Origin: Dendrobium chrysotoxum | Lineage: Eukaryota > Streptophyta > Magnoliopsida > Asparagales > Orchidaceae | Length of the DNA stretch: 64,000 nt | Direction: 5' to 3' | NCBI GenBank assembly: GCA_019925795.1 | Contig: CM034298.1 | Span: 24,295,556-24,359,555 of the forward strand | Shown: positions 11,280-22,448 of the stretch, piece by piece | Position numbering within the stretch: position 1 is the stretch's first letter | How the letters are laid out: every line of letters begins with the position of its first letter | The notes under the pieces: generated by a model | The model's input: only the letters and a program-made list of their open reading frames with translations | Databases searched by the model: none | What the model was told of the DNA's origin: nothing | Position numbers and translations under genes: made by a program

Positions 11280-11880
11280 CTGGAAAATAAGTTCCTATAT
11301 ATAAACAACATGAGCATTGTAGTGCTCAAGAGATCAGCAATGTGTTGCTTAAAAGCTAAGAAAAAGACATAGTACTAAAATAGACAGATGCGATAGTGAT
11401 GTGGAACATGTGGTGCTATAGGGTAGGCTTACGAAAAAGAAGTGTTAGCTTTTTTACTAGAGAATTACAGCGATGCTTGATATGTACGAGCATTGCGATG
11501 CTAATAAAGACCACCACTATGGAGCTTTAACAAACTAAATAATAATTTTGAACTAATGATGCAGTGTTGGAAACAACACAACAATGCTTTAAAAAGCATC
11601 ATAATGAAAAAGTTTTGAAAGTACAAAATGTTGACTGCACTGCCATCAATACTATAAAAATAGCAAACTAAACATTGTAGTGCCTAATAGTATAGCACCA
11701 AGGTGCTCTATAAGGCATAATGGTGCTGCTTCATTTAAAGATATAGTGCTTACATTACAATCTAGAACATTTTGCTAAGGCTTCAGCACTGCAATGTTAT
11801 TTTTGAATGCCGAGATGCTTGAAATTTTAATGCTATGGTGTTAGTTCAATTTTTAGCACAGTAAATTTTTCTCAAGAACT
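11280..11880 (-). repeat. Cluster of AGCATTGCAATGCT-like quasi-palindromic words
   Basis: In ~600 bases I count about 18 words of the type GCATTGyrrTGC, for example GAGCATTGTAGTGCTC near 11313 and GAGCATTGCGATGCTAA near 11489, with AGCACCAAGGTGCT at 11695. They sit between gag and the second coding region, and similar words recur in the LTRs (8170-8600, 14700-14830). No coding trace overlaps them. Confidence 0.6.
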
Positions 11881-12079
11881 TTTACAAAACTTAGTCAAAA
11901 TCAAAATTAATGACTTCTCACAAATAATATAATCACACACACATAATACTAACTACAAAACAAGATATATAAAATAGAAACATAATTGGGTTATCTCCCA
12001 AACAGTGTTAAATTAATAATCTTTAGATAGACTAGCTTAGATTTATCAATTTGACTAGGGAGCATTACTACCACTCCTC

Positions 12080-13250
12080 AAGTGGTTTACACTAAGATCC
12101 TTTTCTTTCTCCTTAGGATTGACTTCAGAATTACTGGGCATTAATCCAAGGGCTCTACTACTAAAAGAGATTGCAAGCTATCCTAATTAATTTTCTATAT
12201 TTTTTATTAAAGTAGCTTGACCTTATATATGAGTTCCTAATTGAATCACTACCTCTTCCAAAGGTATCTTCCTATCTCTAAATTAATTATTTTGATTAAA
12301 ACCTAGGAGATAAGAAGTTGTAGAATTTACTTTAGGTTACTAAGGATTATTCTAATTTCCTTTTTTACTAGATTTACCAGCATTCCACTGATTATTACCA
12401 TCAATATTATTATTAGATAGACTAAAATTAGGGTGGTTCCTTTAACCTAGATTGTATGTATTGGATTAGGAATTATTTTGTCTTTCAGTCAAGTTCACAT
12501 TCTTAATCCCTAGAGCATTAATATCACTAATAAAATTCAAATCATGCTCTTCTAATTGCATAAATCATCTTAATCCTAAATTAACTCCAATAGTATCCAA
12601 ATTTTAAAAAATTACATCTACTTGAATAGTCAAAATAGATAAAACATCATATTCATAAACACCAAATACTCTCTTAGGATTCACCTTATCAGAAAAGCAA
12701 GTAGAAATTATTTATAATAATTTCCTCATTTAATTTATAGGCTTTCTCAAATGGTTTATACATTAAAGATCCTCTAATTATTGCATCTATAATTGACATA
12801 AGGAATCCTACCAATCCATTATAAAAAGTCTGAAAAACCAACCAATAGGGTAAAGTATGATAAGGGTATTTTTTAGGCGTTTTCTTAAATCTCTTCCAAC
12901 TTTCATAAATTTGACACTTCTTCAAACTGGAAAAATGATGTTATGTTATTTCTATGCTTAATAATTTTTTGAAGGTGAGAAATACTTAGCTAGGAAATTG
13001 TGTGCAACCATATTCCAAGTGGTTATATAGATCGGGGGAAAGGAATTCAACTGCATCTTAGCTTTTTCCCTTAGAAAAAATGGAAACATATGAAGCTTAA
13101 AAACATTATCATTAACACCATCATACCTGAATGTTGTATAGATTTCTAAGAAGCTAGCTAAGTATAAGTTGGGATCCTCAACAAGAGTTTTCCCAAATTA
13201 AAAATTCTGAACCATCTGAATTATGGTGAGTTTTAGTTCATAGTTATTAG
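12080..13250 (-). pseudogene. gag: Athila-type gag, decayed
   Basis: On the minus strand from 13250 leftward: EDPNLYLASFLEI, then KLHMFPFFLREKAKMQLNSF (capsid core), ITTWNMVAHNFLAKYF, and in the open stretch 12925-12689 the block PYHTLPYWLVFQTFYNGL followed by a block corresponding to the family's MIDAAAGG..EEAY. A further block SNTYNLG-stop-RNHPNFS (12425-12460) matches the Athila hallmark YNPGWRNHPNFSW, with TGG changed to a stop. The gag C-terminal pattern LGTHI-GQ...LPSN...NPKEKE occurs near 12100-12250. Multiple stops and one frame change make it inactive. It would be the particle protein. Its clade assignment rests on these motifs. Confidence 0.8.
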
Positions 13251-13633
13251 ATTAAATATTAGGTCTATTAATACTCTGATTGATTTCATCTACTACAGGA
13301 TTAATATACTCACTAAGATGTCTAGAATGGTCCTGATCTTGTACTGGTTCAGGCATCTCTAAAGCAAAAATCTTTTTAGTTTTTCTAATTTTTATAATAA
13401 GGGTAATTTCTATCTCAGAATCAAACAATAAATGCTCCTTAATAGATCTACTAAGCATGCAAAAACAATGCAACAAAAAAGAAATAAAGAACAAAAACTA
13501 AACAAGCAACAAAAAAAAACTTTTTCCTTTTTTAAAATTTTAATAAAAAAAACAAAAAATAAAGATATAAGATGCAAAAAACTTAATGGGTGGTGGGCTT
13601 ACAATATAGTTTAAAATTATAACACACACACTA

Positions 13634-13651
13634 CTTCCCTGGTAACGATGC
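13634..13651 (-). promoter_or_regulatory. Probable primer binding site, tRNA-Asp-like (degenerate)
   Basis: The minus strand reads GCATCGTTACCAGGGAAG, a degenerate form of the GGCGCCGTTGCCGGGG-type PBS common in Athila and related elements. It lies between the gag side and the right-hand LTR, as expected. Confidence 0.55.
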
Positions 13652-13654
13652 AAA

Positions 13655-14845
13655 AAACTTAATGGGTGGTTGGCTTACAAGTAAGTGACTAGTTAACTAC
13701 ATGTATGAAATAAAATATATGTTTGAGTCAATTAATGCTTAGACTTTCTTTGACATTAATATTGCTCACTATATATATATAAGTATACATGTCGATCGAG
13801 TAATAAAGTGATTGAGTGAGTGTTGATCCCACGAGAAAGTGATCTACTAAATTGCAATTAATTAGTATTATTTACTATAAATGCATAATTTATCCTACTA
13901 CATATGAATGAAGTGTTTTAAGTTTCTGCCACTTATAGAGAATGCAAATAGATGACATGATACCAATATATAAAATATATTTTGGAATAATGCTTGTAAA
14001 TGATAATATTTTCCTTATGAGACTCTTATCTATTAATGTGGATCAGAGCATGTACATCCCTAGATCTCTGTCAAGCTTATAGAGGTGAAAAGAAAGATTC
14101 AAAACCTTCTTATAATTTTAATATCATCATATAATAGAGAAGGTTAAACATCCTATGTTTAGGTATGCCAACATTTTATTCTAATATTCATATTTGTTCT
14201 ATTATTCCTTCATCGAGGTAATATATCACACTAAATATTTACTAAATGCACAACCATTAAATGCATTAAATAAAAAATGGGTGATATTGAATAATATTCA
14301 TAAATTTATTTAAAACACAAGAGTCTATATTAGTATTTGCATTGGATTTACATCATTAGCCCAAAACTCAGAAATTAGCCAAATATAGATAAATTTGAAA
14401 GCAAATTTATTTTATTTTACTCATAGATGAAAAAGATATAGTAAAATCAATTAAAACAAAATTCATCAGGATAGTACAATTTATTTCTCCACACCCCTTC
14501 CACCTCCAATGTTAGAATTGCTTATACAAGACAGGCTAAGATCACTAATAAATGTAACTTTCACTTCCTTAGCCTCCCTTAAACATTACTTTAAGGGGGC
14601 ACTAAAGAACTACACTGAATATTATACGACTCTATTAAATGTGATAAAACTCATAAATAAAAGAATTGAAAAACTATTTATAGTAAGTGTACGAACAACC
14701 TCAGGCGTCCTGGTGCTTAAAATGGTGGCACTGTGGCGTTGTTAAATGAAATAGTGCCTAGTACTGTTATTCTTACTCTACTACGATGTTGTACTGACTC
14801 GGTACTTCTGTCGACTGAACTGGCATGTCTGTTGGCTGAATTTTA
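13655..14845 (-). repeat. 5' LTR (right, minus-strand element), truncated
   Basis: The part 14205-14780 aligns with the left LTR. Bases 13655-14204 have no counterpart left of 7655, because the left copy is interrupted there. At about 14845 it passes abruptly into sequence shared with 45945-46360, so its outer end is lost. Confidence 0.55.
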
Positions 14846-15266
14846 TATTTATGTATAAATTTTCTTATATCCTATATATTTTAAAAATTATGCATATTAT
14901 TAGGGGGATATATGATATAAATATCAAATAATTAGCTAGACATGTATATTTAATTTTTTTTTATTATTAGTTAAATTTCATGAAATAATATAAATAATAT
15001 AAAAATAAATAATACTAATTTTGATTGAAATTTATAAATTTAATTATATAATGTAATTGAATTATAATTTTAAATTATTAATGTAAAATATGTAATTAAT
15101 TATGCATGGTTGAAACTTGATTATAAATATTTTAAACTTATGATCCTATCCAAGTTAAGCTAAAGCTTGATTAAAAAATAAATAAATAAATTTTAGGGCA
15201 CTGCGCATTAGACTCAGTTAATTTATAGCTTATACATTGGTTCACCCTAGTTTAACCCCCAAAAGT
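14846..15266 (+). repeat. Duplicated host segment, copy 1, left part (MITE edge)
   Basis: Collinear with 45950-46365 throughout: TATAAATTTTCTTATAT, GATATAAATATCAAATAA, GTAATTAATTATGCATG and the end word TATACATTGGTT. In copy 2 this stretch includes the right end of a hAT-like MITE plus flanking host DNA. Copy 1 lacks the left half of the MITE, cut at the Athila-type LTR. Confidence 0.75.
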
Positions 15267-15283
15267 GTAAATAACATTATCTT

Positions 15284-15675
15284 GCCTGGGAAGATTTATG
15301 TCTTCATTAAGCTGCCTAGGAAGATTTATGTCTTTCCCATTGGAAGTGGTGGGGTGGGTCTCTTTTCAGCCAGTGCTAGATAAGGGCCTTAGAGTGCTAG
15401 GGTGGCTTGGAATTTTATTCAAAATCCTGATTCTTTGCTCAATAGAAATATTATTGCTAAGTATGGGGATGATGTTTAGAATGGGGAAGCAAAAAGGGGC
15501 TTGTTACCTATTTGGAAAATTCTTATAGAGGGGGCTAAATTTCTACAACCTTTGATAAGATGAAAAATAGTCAATGAAGACAAGATAAAGATTCTGGGAG
15601 ATATCTAAATATTGGACAGAAATCTTGAAAGATGGCTAACAATAGGTGATTTATAGAGTTTGCAAGGGATGAAGA
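15284..15675 (+). pseudogene. LINE piece 1: end of RT region
   Basis: VAWNFIQNPDSLLN, IIAKYGDD, IWKILIEGAKFLQPLIRWK and ILDRNLERWLTIGD (with stops and frame changes) match FAWNFISKPNSLLN and the blocks after it in the LINE at 44430-44680. This is the C-terminal side of the LINE reverse transcriptase, before the zf-RVT region. It is broken by several stops, and the SIRE-like element interrupts it at 15676. Confidence 0.75.
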
Positions 15676-15748
15676 TATTGCAATTCAGGATCCTTAGCAT
15701 GTGATTTAATGATAACAAACATTATTGATTGGGATTTTAATTCTCCTA

Positions 15749-15749
<1 letters not shown>

Positions 15750-15814
<65 letters not shown>
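15750..15814. repeat. (TA)n microsatellite in the 5' LTR
   Basis: About 32 AT units where the 3' LTR (22524-22535) has only about five. Since both LTRs were identical at insertion, the expansion followed insertion. Confidence 0.97.
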
Positions 15815-15819
<5 letters not shown>

Positions 15820-17034
15820 ATTATTTTTTTATCTGTGCACACTAATATTTCAAGTACACCATACACCGCTCAAGATTACTGAAGACATAAGTTTAGGTAG
15901 AATAGGATGTCAATCAAAAGAGTCTGTAATTTTAACTTTCTTATATTTTTTATTTCTTGAGTCTGGTCATATAAGGTTGTATGTAAAATTGGTGACCATA
16001 CACACACACAAGGGGAGTGAGAAAATTTTGGGATGAAAATTTTTTGAAGTAATCATACCGTATGATTATAATCGTAATATATGATCTGTTATCTAAAAAA
16101 TAAAATTAATGTCTAATTAAATCATTAATTATAATAAACTAATCATACTGTATGATCCTGATCATACTATATAATTTATTTCGATCTGAGAAACCCTAGC
16201 AGCCAGATAAATTAAGAATTTTTAAAAATGAATTTTGAACTAATCGTATTATGCAATCCTAATTGTACTATAGGATATTTAAAATCTTACTTAAGTTATT
16301 CTCTATGATTAGTCAATTAAATCAAGCCATATTAAATGTGGCTAATCATAATGTACGATCTTGATCATAACGTACGATTGATAGAGACGAAATTCAATCA
16401 TCCCATAGATCATACCAGACAAAATCTTAATTTTTAAACTAATCATATAGTATAATATCTATATCATATTATACAAACTATTGATATTATAATGACCATA
16501 CTGTATAATGTGAATCATACCAAATGATTGATAGAGATGATTTCCAATTGTCCCCATAATCGTCCTGTATGAATAGAGCAAAATTAAACTAATCGTATTA
16601 TACGAAGTTACGATCATACAATATGATATATTTGCTGGAAATTGAACAGTTCATCTGAATAACTATTTTCATCGTACTAGATGTGTCATGTTTTTGAACA
16701 GAACGAACTGCACGAACCTAGATCGTACTGTATGAAGAGAGATGACCAAATTGAAAAATTAGGGTTTTTTGAAGCATACTACTTAAGTAACCTTTTAAAG
16801 TATTTTTCATAAGGACTTTGGCTATTGAAGGAACTCTGAGGGAGATTGATCTTTAGAGACTTTGGGATTAGAGAGGAAGAATAAGGCGAGGTTATGTGCA
16901 AGGGAGAAGGAGTTTGACGGGTTTCACATAGTTACTCCATGAAAGCTTGCACCTAGCTCCTCTAGTGGTCTTGGTAAGTTCTTAAAGAGTCTCTTGGGAG
17001 ATAAGCTTTAAAGTTAAGAGTCTGAGGTTCTCTG

Positions 17035-17175
17035 ACTTCACCAGGAGGGTGAAAAAGGATTGTGGTTCTATACCATCATCAGGAGGGTGAAGAAGGACTT
17101 CAGGTTCTCTACCTTCTCTAGGAGAGAGAAAAATAATTGAAGGTCCGCTATCGTCACCAGGAGTGTGACATAGCT
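17035..17175 (+). repeat. Tandem repeats in the 5' LTR leader
   Basis: Three to four diverged units of about 45-50 bp, each containing a CACCAGGAGGGTGAA-like stem-loop and a following AAGGATT/AAGGACTT word. The same unit, about 42 bp, is repeated in the LTRs at 25103-25190, 29310-29400 and 33553-33640. Confidence 0.7.
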
Positions 17176-17523
17176 TCCAATTTTCTGCTGCATCGGGTTT
17201 GGTGGAAGTGATTCTTATAAGGGCTTCTCCGCCTTATTGTGGGGGCAAAAGGAGAGTCACTAGACATAGGTCAAGATTAACCGAACCACTATAAAATCTA
17301 TGGTGTGCTCTTTCTTATTTATTTTTACTTTTCTGCATCTTTATTATTTCTGCACTTTAAATTTTCTGCACGAAATTCATCATTTATTATAAACTATAAT
17401 TAGGTTAATTTGTGGTTTGCTCAAAAGAAAATTTTCATATTTTGATTGATATATTTGTTCCTCAAAACAAAAAATATTTTAAACTTTGATTTGCTTCTAC
17501 ATGTGTTAAGTTTAGGGTGTCTC

Positions 17524-18250
17524 ATGGCTAATGATAATCTTGATCAGTCAGATCAAGATGAGGTATGTCAGCTATCTTATGATAAATTATTTATTATTTT
17601 ATAAAACATTCATGGTTCATATAGGAAGATGAAAAAGATGTTTGCTAATTTGAACACTAATTTCACTACCTTGTAAAAAGACCATATTTGTTTGCTAAGT
17701 CAACATTTTGATTTATATAGCAATCACATACCTTTACTTGATGAGTTTAATACATTAAATAAAAAGCATACTAATTTATCTACTGTATACATGATTCCTT
17801 GAAAGCAAAATATATTGAGTTATGAGACTCATTCAAATAATTAGAGGCATGTGCATCTGAACTAGATGGTAGCGAGCATGCATTAAAATTGGTGGTGGCT
17901 AGCCTAGAAAATGTAAATCAATTCTTAAAAGTGAAAATACATGCATTACAACAAAACAGAACACCACCCACATTAACATAATGGTACAACTCTATATTAG
18001 TACATGCATTATACAATCCTAAGAAAAGGCACATCACCCAGCAAAGACTGGTAAATCCATTCCCAGGGGTTAGGTGTCATTCTTGTAGCATGCTAGATCA
18101 CATAGCCCACACTTGCACTATCCACCATAGGACACATCTAGTGTGGAGGACAAAATTAAATGCATTACAGTATAGTATCCATGCATCTAATTTATCAAAG
18201 CATAAGGTAGAACCCAAACTCACTTGGGTTCCTAAATCTAATATTTGATT
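17524..18250 (+). pseudogene. gag: gag C-terminal remnant with intact zinc knuckle
   Basis: A frame starting MANDNLDQSDQDEV (17524) reads through stops into PLLDEFNTLNKK. Near 18070 there is a canonical CCHC knuckle, CHSCSMLDHIAHTC (C-x2-C-x4-H-x4-C). The UBN2-type N-terminal capsid that the related gag genes at 25.7 and 29.9 kb show is absent, deleted together with the PBS. It joins the protease region without a gap, as in a SIRE polyprotein. Confidence 0.7.
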
Positions 18251-21200
18251 GACTTTGTAGGAGTGCTCTCACAAAAGACCTAATGAGATCATGTCGTACC
18301 TAGACAATGAATGCTCAAGGCACATGACTAGAGAGTGGATGCAGTTCATCACGCTAGAGGCTATGTCAGGAGGTAATATCATATTGGGATACAACATCAC
18401 TAGGAAAGTGGTTGGCTTAGGTATAATTGGCAACTCTAAGAATTTTATAATTAAAATTATCTTATTAGTTGATGATCTAAAGCATAATTTTCTTAGCATT
18501 AGTCAATTATGTGAAAAGGATTTTGATATTAATTTTTATTTAAAAAATGTACAATTAGCTTGAATGGTAGATTAGTCTTAGAAGGGAAAAGAGTAAAAAA
18601 CATTTATATGCATGATTTAAAATGCATTGAATACTCTAATTCCCTATGTTTAAAAACTATTATTGATGAATCTTGGCTATGACATAGGAGACTATGTCAT
18701 GCAACCATGAAGACCCTTAGGAATATTACCTAAAAAGACCTAGTTAGAGGCATACCCAAATTAGATTTCACTAAGGACCACCTATGTGATATCTACCAAC
18801 TAGAACAAGAAATTAAATCTTCATTTCATTCAATCAAGGATATCAACACCTCTGGGCTACTAGAAATTCTTCATATGGACCTATTAGTACAGCTAGCCTA
18901 GGAGGGAAATCATATGGATTAGTAATTATTGATGACTATTTTAAATTCACCTTGGTTAGATTCCTAACATAAAAGAGTGAATCATTTGAGGAGTCTAGAA
19001 CTTTCTCCACCTGGATATAAAGATAATTAGGGTGTAAAATATCAACCATTCACAGTGATCATGGTGGAGAATTTAAAAACGATAAATTTGAATCCTTTTG
19101 TTAGGAGATAGGGATAGAACATAACTTTTCTTCCCCAACAACCCCTCGGTAGAATGGAATAGCTAAAAGAAAAAATAAAACTTTGGTAGAAGTTTCCAGG
19201 GTCATGCTAGTTGAATATTCTATCCCTAGATACTTTTGGGCATAAGTAGTAAATAATGCTTGTTATGTTTAAATAGGTTAATTGTTAGATCTAATTTAAA
19301 TAAGATACCCTATGAGCTTCTTAAAGGTAGGACACACAACCTTTTCTCATTTACATGTATTTGGATGTAGATGTTTTATCATGATCAATGGAAAATCACC
19401 TCTAGGAAAATTTGATCCCAAATTTGATGAAAGAGTCTTATTAGGATATTCAACTGTAGGTAAAGCCTATAGGATCTTTAATAAAAGGACTGTAGTAGTA
19501 GAAGAGTCTACCCATATTGAGTTTGATGAATCAGATAAATCTCCTGAACTTAGGTTAGAAGAAGTAAAAGCAGTAGAGATTACCCAGGGGGTAGAATTTA
19601 TTGACCTATGAGATATAGTAGAACCTCAGGAGCCCTTGCCTAGAGAATGGGGATACTCATCTAGCCATCCTAGAGAACTTATCATAGGAGACCTATCTGA
19701 ATGTGTTAAAACTTGGTATAGACTTAGGAAGGATGTTAGTCATTTCGTATTTATTTCTATGATAGAACCCATCAACTTAGATCAAACCCTAGCTAATGAA
19801 TTTTAGATCCTAGCAATGCAAGAAGAGCTAATTCAATTTGTTAGAAATGATGTATGGGAACTGGTCAGATGACCTAAGAACCAGCATGATGTAGGTACTA
19901 AGTGGGTTTTCAAAAATAAAATGAATTACTCTAGCATAGTAGTGAGGAATAAGGCCAGATTAGTAGCTAAGGGGTACCATCAGATTGAAAGAATAGATTT
20001 TGAGGAAACTTTTGCCCCTGTAGCTAGACTAGAAGCCATTAGGTTGTTACTAGCTATTGCTTGCTTTAGAGAATTTAAGTTGTATCAAATGGACGTAAAG
20101 AGTGCCTTTTTAAATGGGGTGATTAAAGATGATGTGTATGTTAAACAACTCCTAGGTTTTGAAAACACTCAATTTCCCAATCATGTATTCAAGTTAAAAA
20201 ATGCATTATATAGATTAAAGAAAGTAGTTAGAGCCTGGTTTGAAAGACTAATCACATTCCAGCTAGAAAGAGCCTTTGTTAAGGGTAGTGTAGACACTAC
20301 TTTATTCCTAAAGGAAGTAAGAGAAGATCTACTCATTGTATAAATTTATGTCGATGATACATTATTTGGATCCATGAATAAAAATCTTTGTGATGAATTT
20401 TCAAAGACATTGAGTGAAGAGTTTGAGATGAGCATGAGGGAGATTAATTACTTCCTAGGATTTAGTGTGAAGCAATGGGATGATGGAACCATCCTTAGCT
20501 AATAAAAATATATCAAATAAGTTCTTAAAAATTAGAGATGGATAATTTTAAGGCAACAAATACTCCTATGAGCTCTACTATTCAGTTAGATAAGAATCCA
20601 TATTGAAAATCAGTTGATTAGGAAAAATATATAGAGGGATAATTAGATCACTACTTTATTTGATTGCTAGTAGACCTAATATAATGTTTAGTGTATGTCT
20701 TTGTACTAAATTTTAGGCTGGTCCAAAAGAATCTCATATAACTCTTATTAGGAGAATCCTTATATACTTATTAGGCGCCCAAAACCTAGATATCTGATAC
20801 CCTAAACATAGCTCATCCTTCGATATCATAGGATATTCAGACTCTGAATTTGCATGATGTAGGGTAGATATGTAAAGCACATCAGGAACCTGTCAGTTTA
20901 TAGGTCAATCATTAGTTTCCTGGTCTAAAAGAAAGTAAAATTTAGTAGCCTTATCCACCTCTGAGGTAGAATATATTGCAGTAGGAAACTGTGTTGCTCA
21001 AGTCTTATGGCTGAAGCAATAAATCTTAGATATTGGATTGTCTGTAGGCATAATTCCTATCATGTATGACAATACTGGTGCCATTTGAATATCCAAAAAT
21101 CCAATTCAACACTCCTGCACAAAGCATATAGACATTAGACATTATTTTATAAGAGATCATGTACCCAAAAGGGATATAGAACTGCACCATATAGCTACTA

Positions 21201-21295
21201 TAGACCAAGGAGCAGACATCTTTACCAAACTCCTAGCCTATGACACCTTTAGCACCTTGAAGACAAGACTAGATGTTGTAAACATTCATGCTTGA
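18251..21295 (+). pseudogene. pol: Ty1/copia pol: protease, integrase, RT, RNase H, broken
   Basis: The protease site YLD-NE-CSRHMT (18297) has Asn-Glu where the family has Ser-Gly. A GAG-pre-integrase block HRRLCHATMKTL lies near 18685. Integrase motifs: HMDLL (18872), IHSDHGGEF (19048) and NGIAKRKN (19156), where the catalytic Glu is Lys. RT blocks: NKARLVAKGYHQ (19948), YQMDVKSAFLNG (20082) and IYVDDTLFGS (20344) after a stop. RNase H blocks: DSEFA, GTCQFIGQSLVSW, STSEVEYIA (20957), KHIDIRHYFIRD (21123) and ADIFTKLL. There are numerous stops throughout, mostly CAA/CAG/TGG-type conversions. The role would be particle maturation, cDNA synthesis and integration; it is inactive here. Confidence 0.92.
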
Positions 21296-21479
21296 TTAGG
21301 ATGAATCTAAATCATTCTTTCATTTGAAATCAACCATCATTTTCGTGTGCAATAAGTATGTGCTATTTTGAATTTATGTGTTTATTTGTGTATGTTTCTT
21401 TATTTTTCATTTTTTTATGGTTTAGTAGATATTCCCTGATCATCACACACTCTTCACTGGCTAAAATAAAAAAAAATTC

Positions 21480-21930
21480 AAAAATTAAAATCAAAATTTA
21501 TTCACATCATACTGAATGATTCACTTCATGCTATATGATCTACACATCCCTGTATAAATCTCTGCCACCAGTTAAATCAACAGTCTAGATATGTTTAATT
21601 ATTGGCAATTATACTATATGAATACTCTTTTGTACTATACGATACATCTGCTAAAAGCTATTGGATGAATTCAAGTTGGTTGGTACGATAACAATTCCAC
21701 TTCGTACTGTACGAACACTTGTTCGTATTTTATGATTCATTTAGTAAACAAGCGTACAAATGACCCCTCGGGATGAATGAAATCTCTTAAGAACATTTAG
21801 TATCATACTGATGGTACTGCACAATTTGACCACTTTTTCTAATAAGTCATCCAGACGATTTAACTCCTTCTAATTGTATTGTACAATCTTAAATCGTACT
21901 GCATGATTAGCTGAAAATTTATAAATTTGA
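21480..21930 (+). repeat. GTAC-word cluster between pol and the 3' LTR
   Basis: About ten words such as CGTACTGTACGAA (21702), CATACTGAATGAT and CGTACTGCATGAT occur in both orientations, of the same kind as in the LTRs. The region is otherwise non-coding and leads to a serine-rich remnant near 22030 and the polypurine tract. Confidence 0.6.
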
Positions 21931-22433
21931 GGGATTTCTATGTTTTTATTCCACTCAAATCCTTGAATTCCTTTCTTCTCCCAAACTCCTACCCTCATAA
22001 CATTCCATTCTCAAACAACTGGAGCCAGTAAACAAGGTCACATGACCCAAGGAGGCTCTTCCTCTCGTCACCTAGTTGATGATTAATTTCATTCTGTTGA
22101 AGATGAAGCCTTCTTACTTTTACTTTTTTATGTGATGTATTTCATGTTTTGTAGTTTCTTTCATATCTTATCTGTTTCTCCTTTTTGGTGATTTTAAAAG
22201 GGGGAGTAAGTGTTTGGTTGTCTATATGTTTGCATTTATTAATTAGTCTTTTATGCACATTCTATTTGTTCTTTTAATTTATCTTATTATTTAAAATTAA
22301 AAATAAAAAAAAAATTCAATCAAAAATTTTTTCAAAAATTTTACCCCTATTTGTAAAATCTATCACCTAGTGAGGGGGGGATTAGGAGAAAAGAACTTTA
22401 ACTTGCCTTTCAACCAAAAATATTTGTCATCAT

Positions 22434-22448
22434 AAAAAAGGGGGAGAT
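22434..22448 (+). promoter_or_regulatory. Polypurine tract
   Basis: AAAAAAGGGGGAGAT immediately precedes the 3' LTR start TGTTACAATC, as in SIRE-type elements, where it primes plus-strand DNA synthesis. Confidence 0.85.

Larger units (their letters stand above)
7655..14845 (-). mobile_element. Non-autonomous Athila-type Ty3/gypsy element, minus strand
   Basis: Two direct repeats (7655-8240 and 14205-14780) flank an internal region with an Asp-type PBS near 13634-13651, an Athila-like gag (12080-13250) and a 'putative plant transposon protein' (10080-11220), all on the minus strand. No protease, RT, RNase H or integrase trace was seen in the ~3 kb where pol should lie. The minus-strand stretch just before the left LTR reads TTGAGGACAAATAAGAGCTT, the conserved word that precedes the polypurine tract in this type of element. 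Both LTRs appear truncated at their outer ends. The element would depend on pol proteins from a relative. Confidence 0.75.
15676..17510 (+). repeat. 5' LTR of SIRE-like element (3' end deleted)
   Basis: Start TATTGCAATTCAGGATCC aligns with TGTTACAATCTAGGATCC of the 3' LTR; the TG start is mutated. It contains GTAC-type words (16040-16740), a leader with ~45-bp tandem repeats (17035-17175), and runs without a PBS directly into gag sequence near 17510. Confidence 0.8.
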
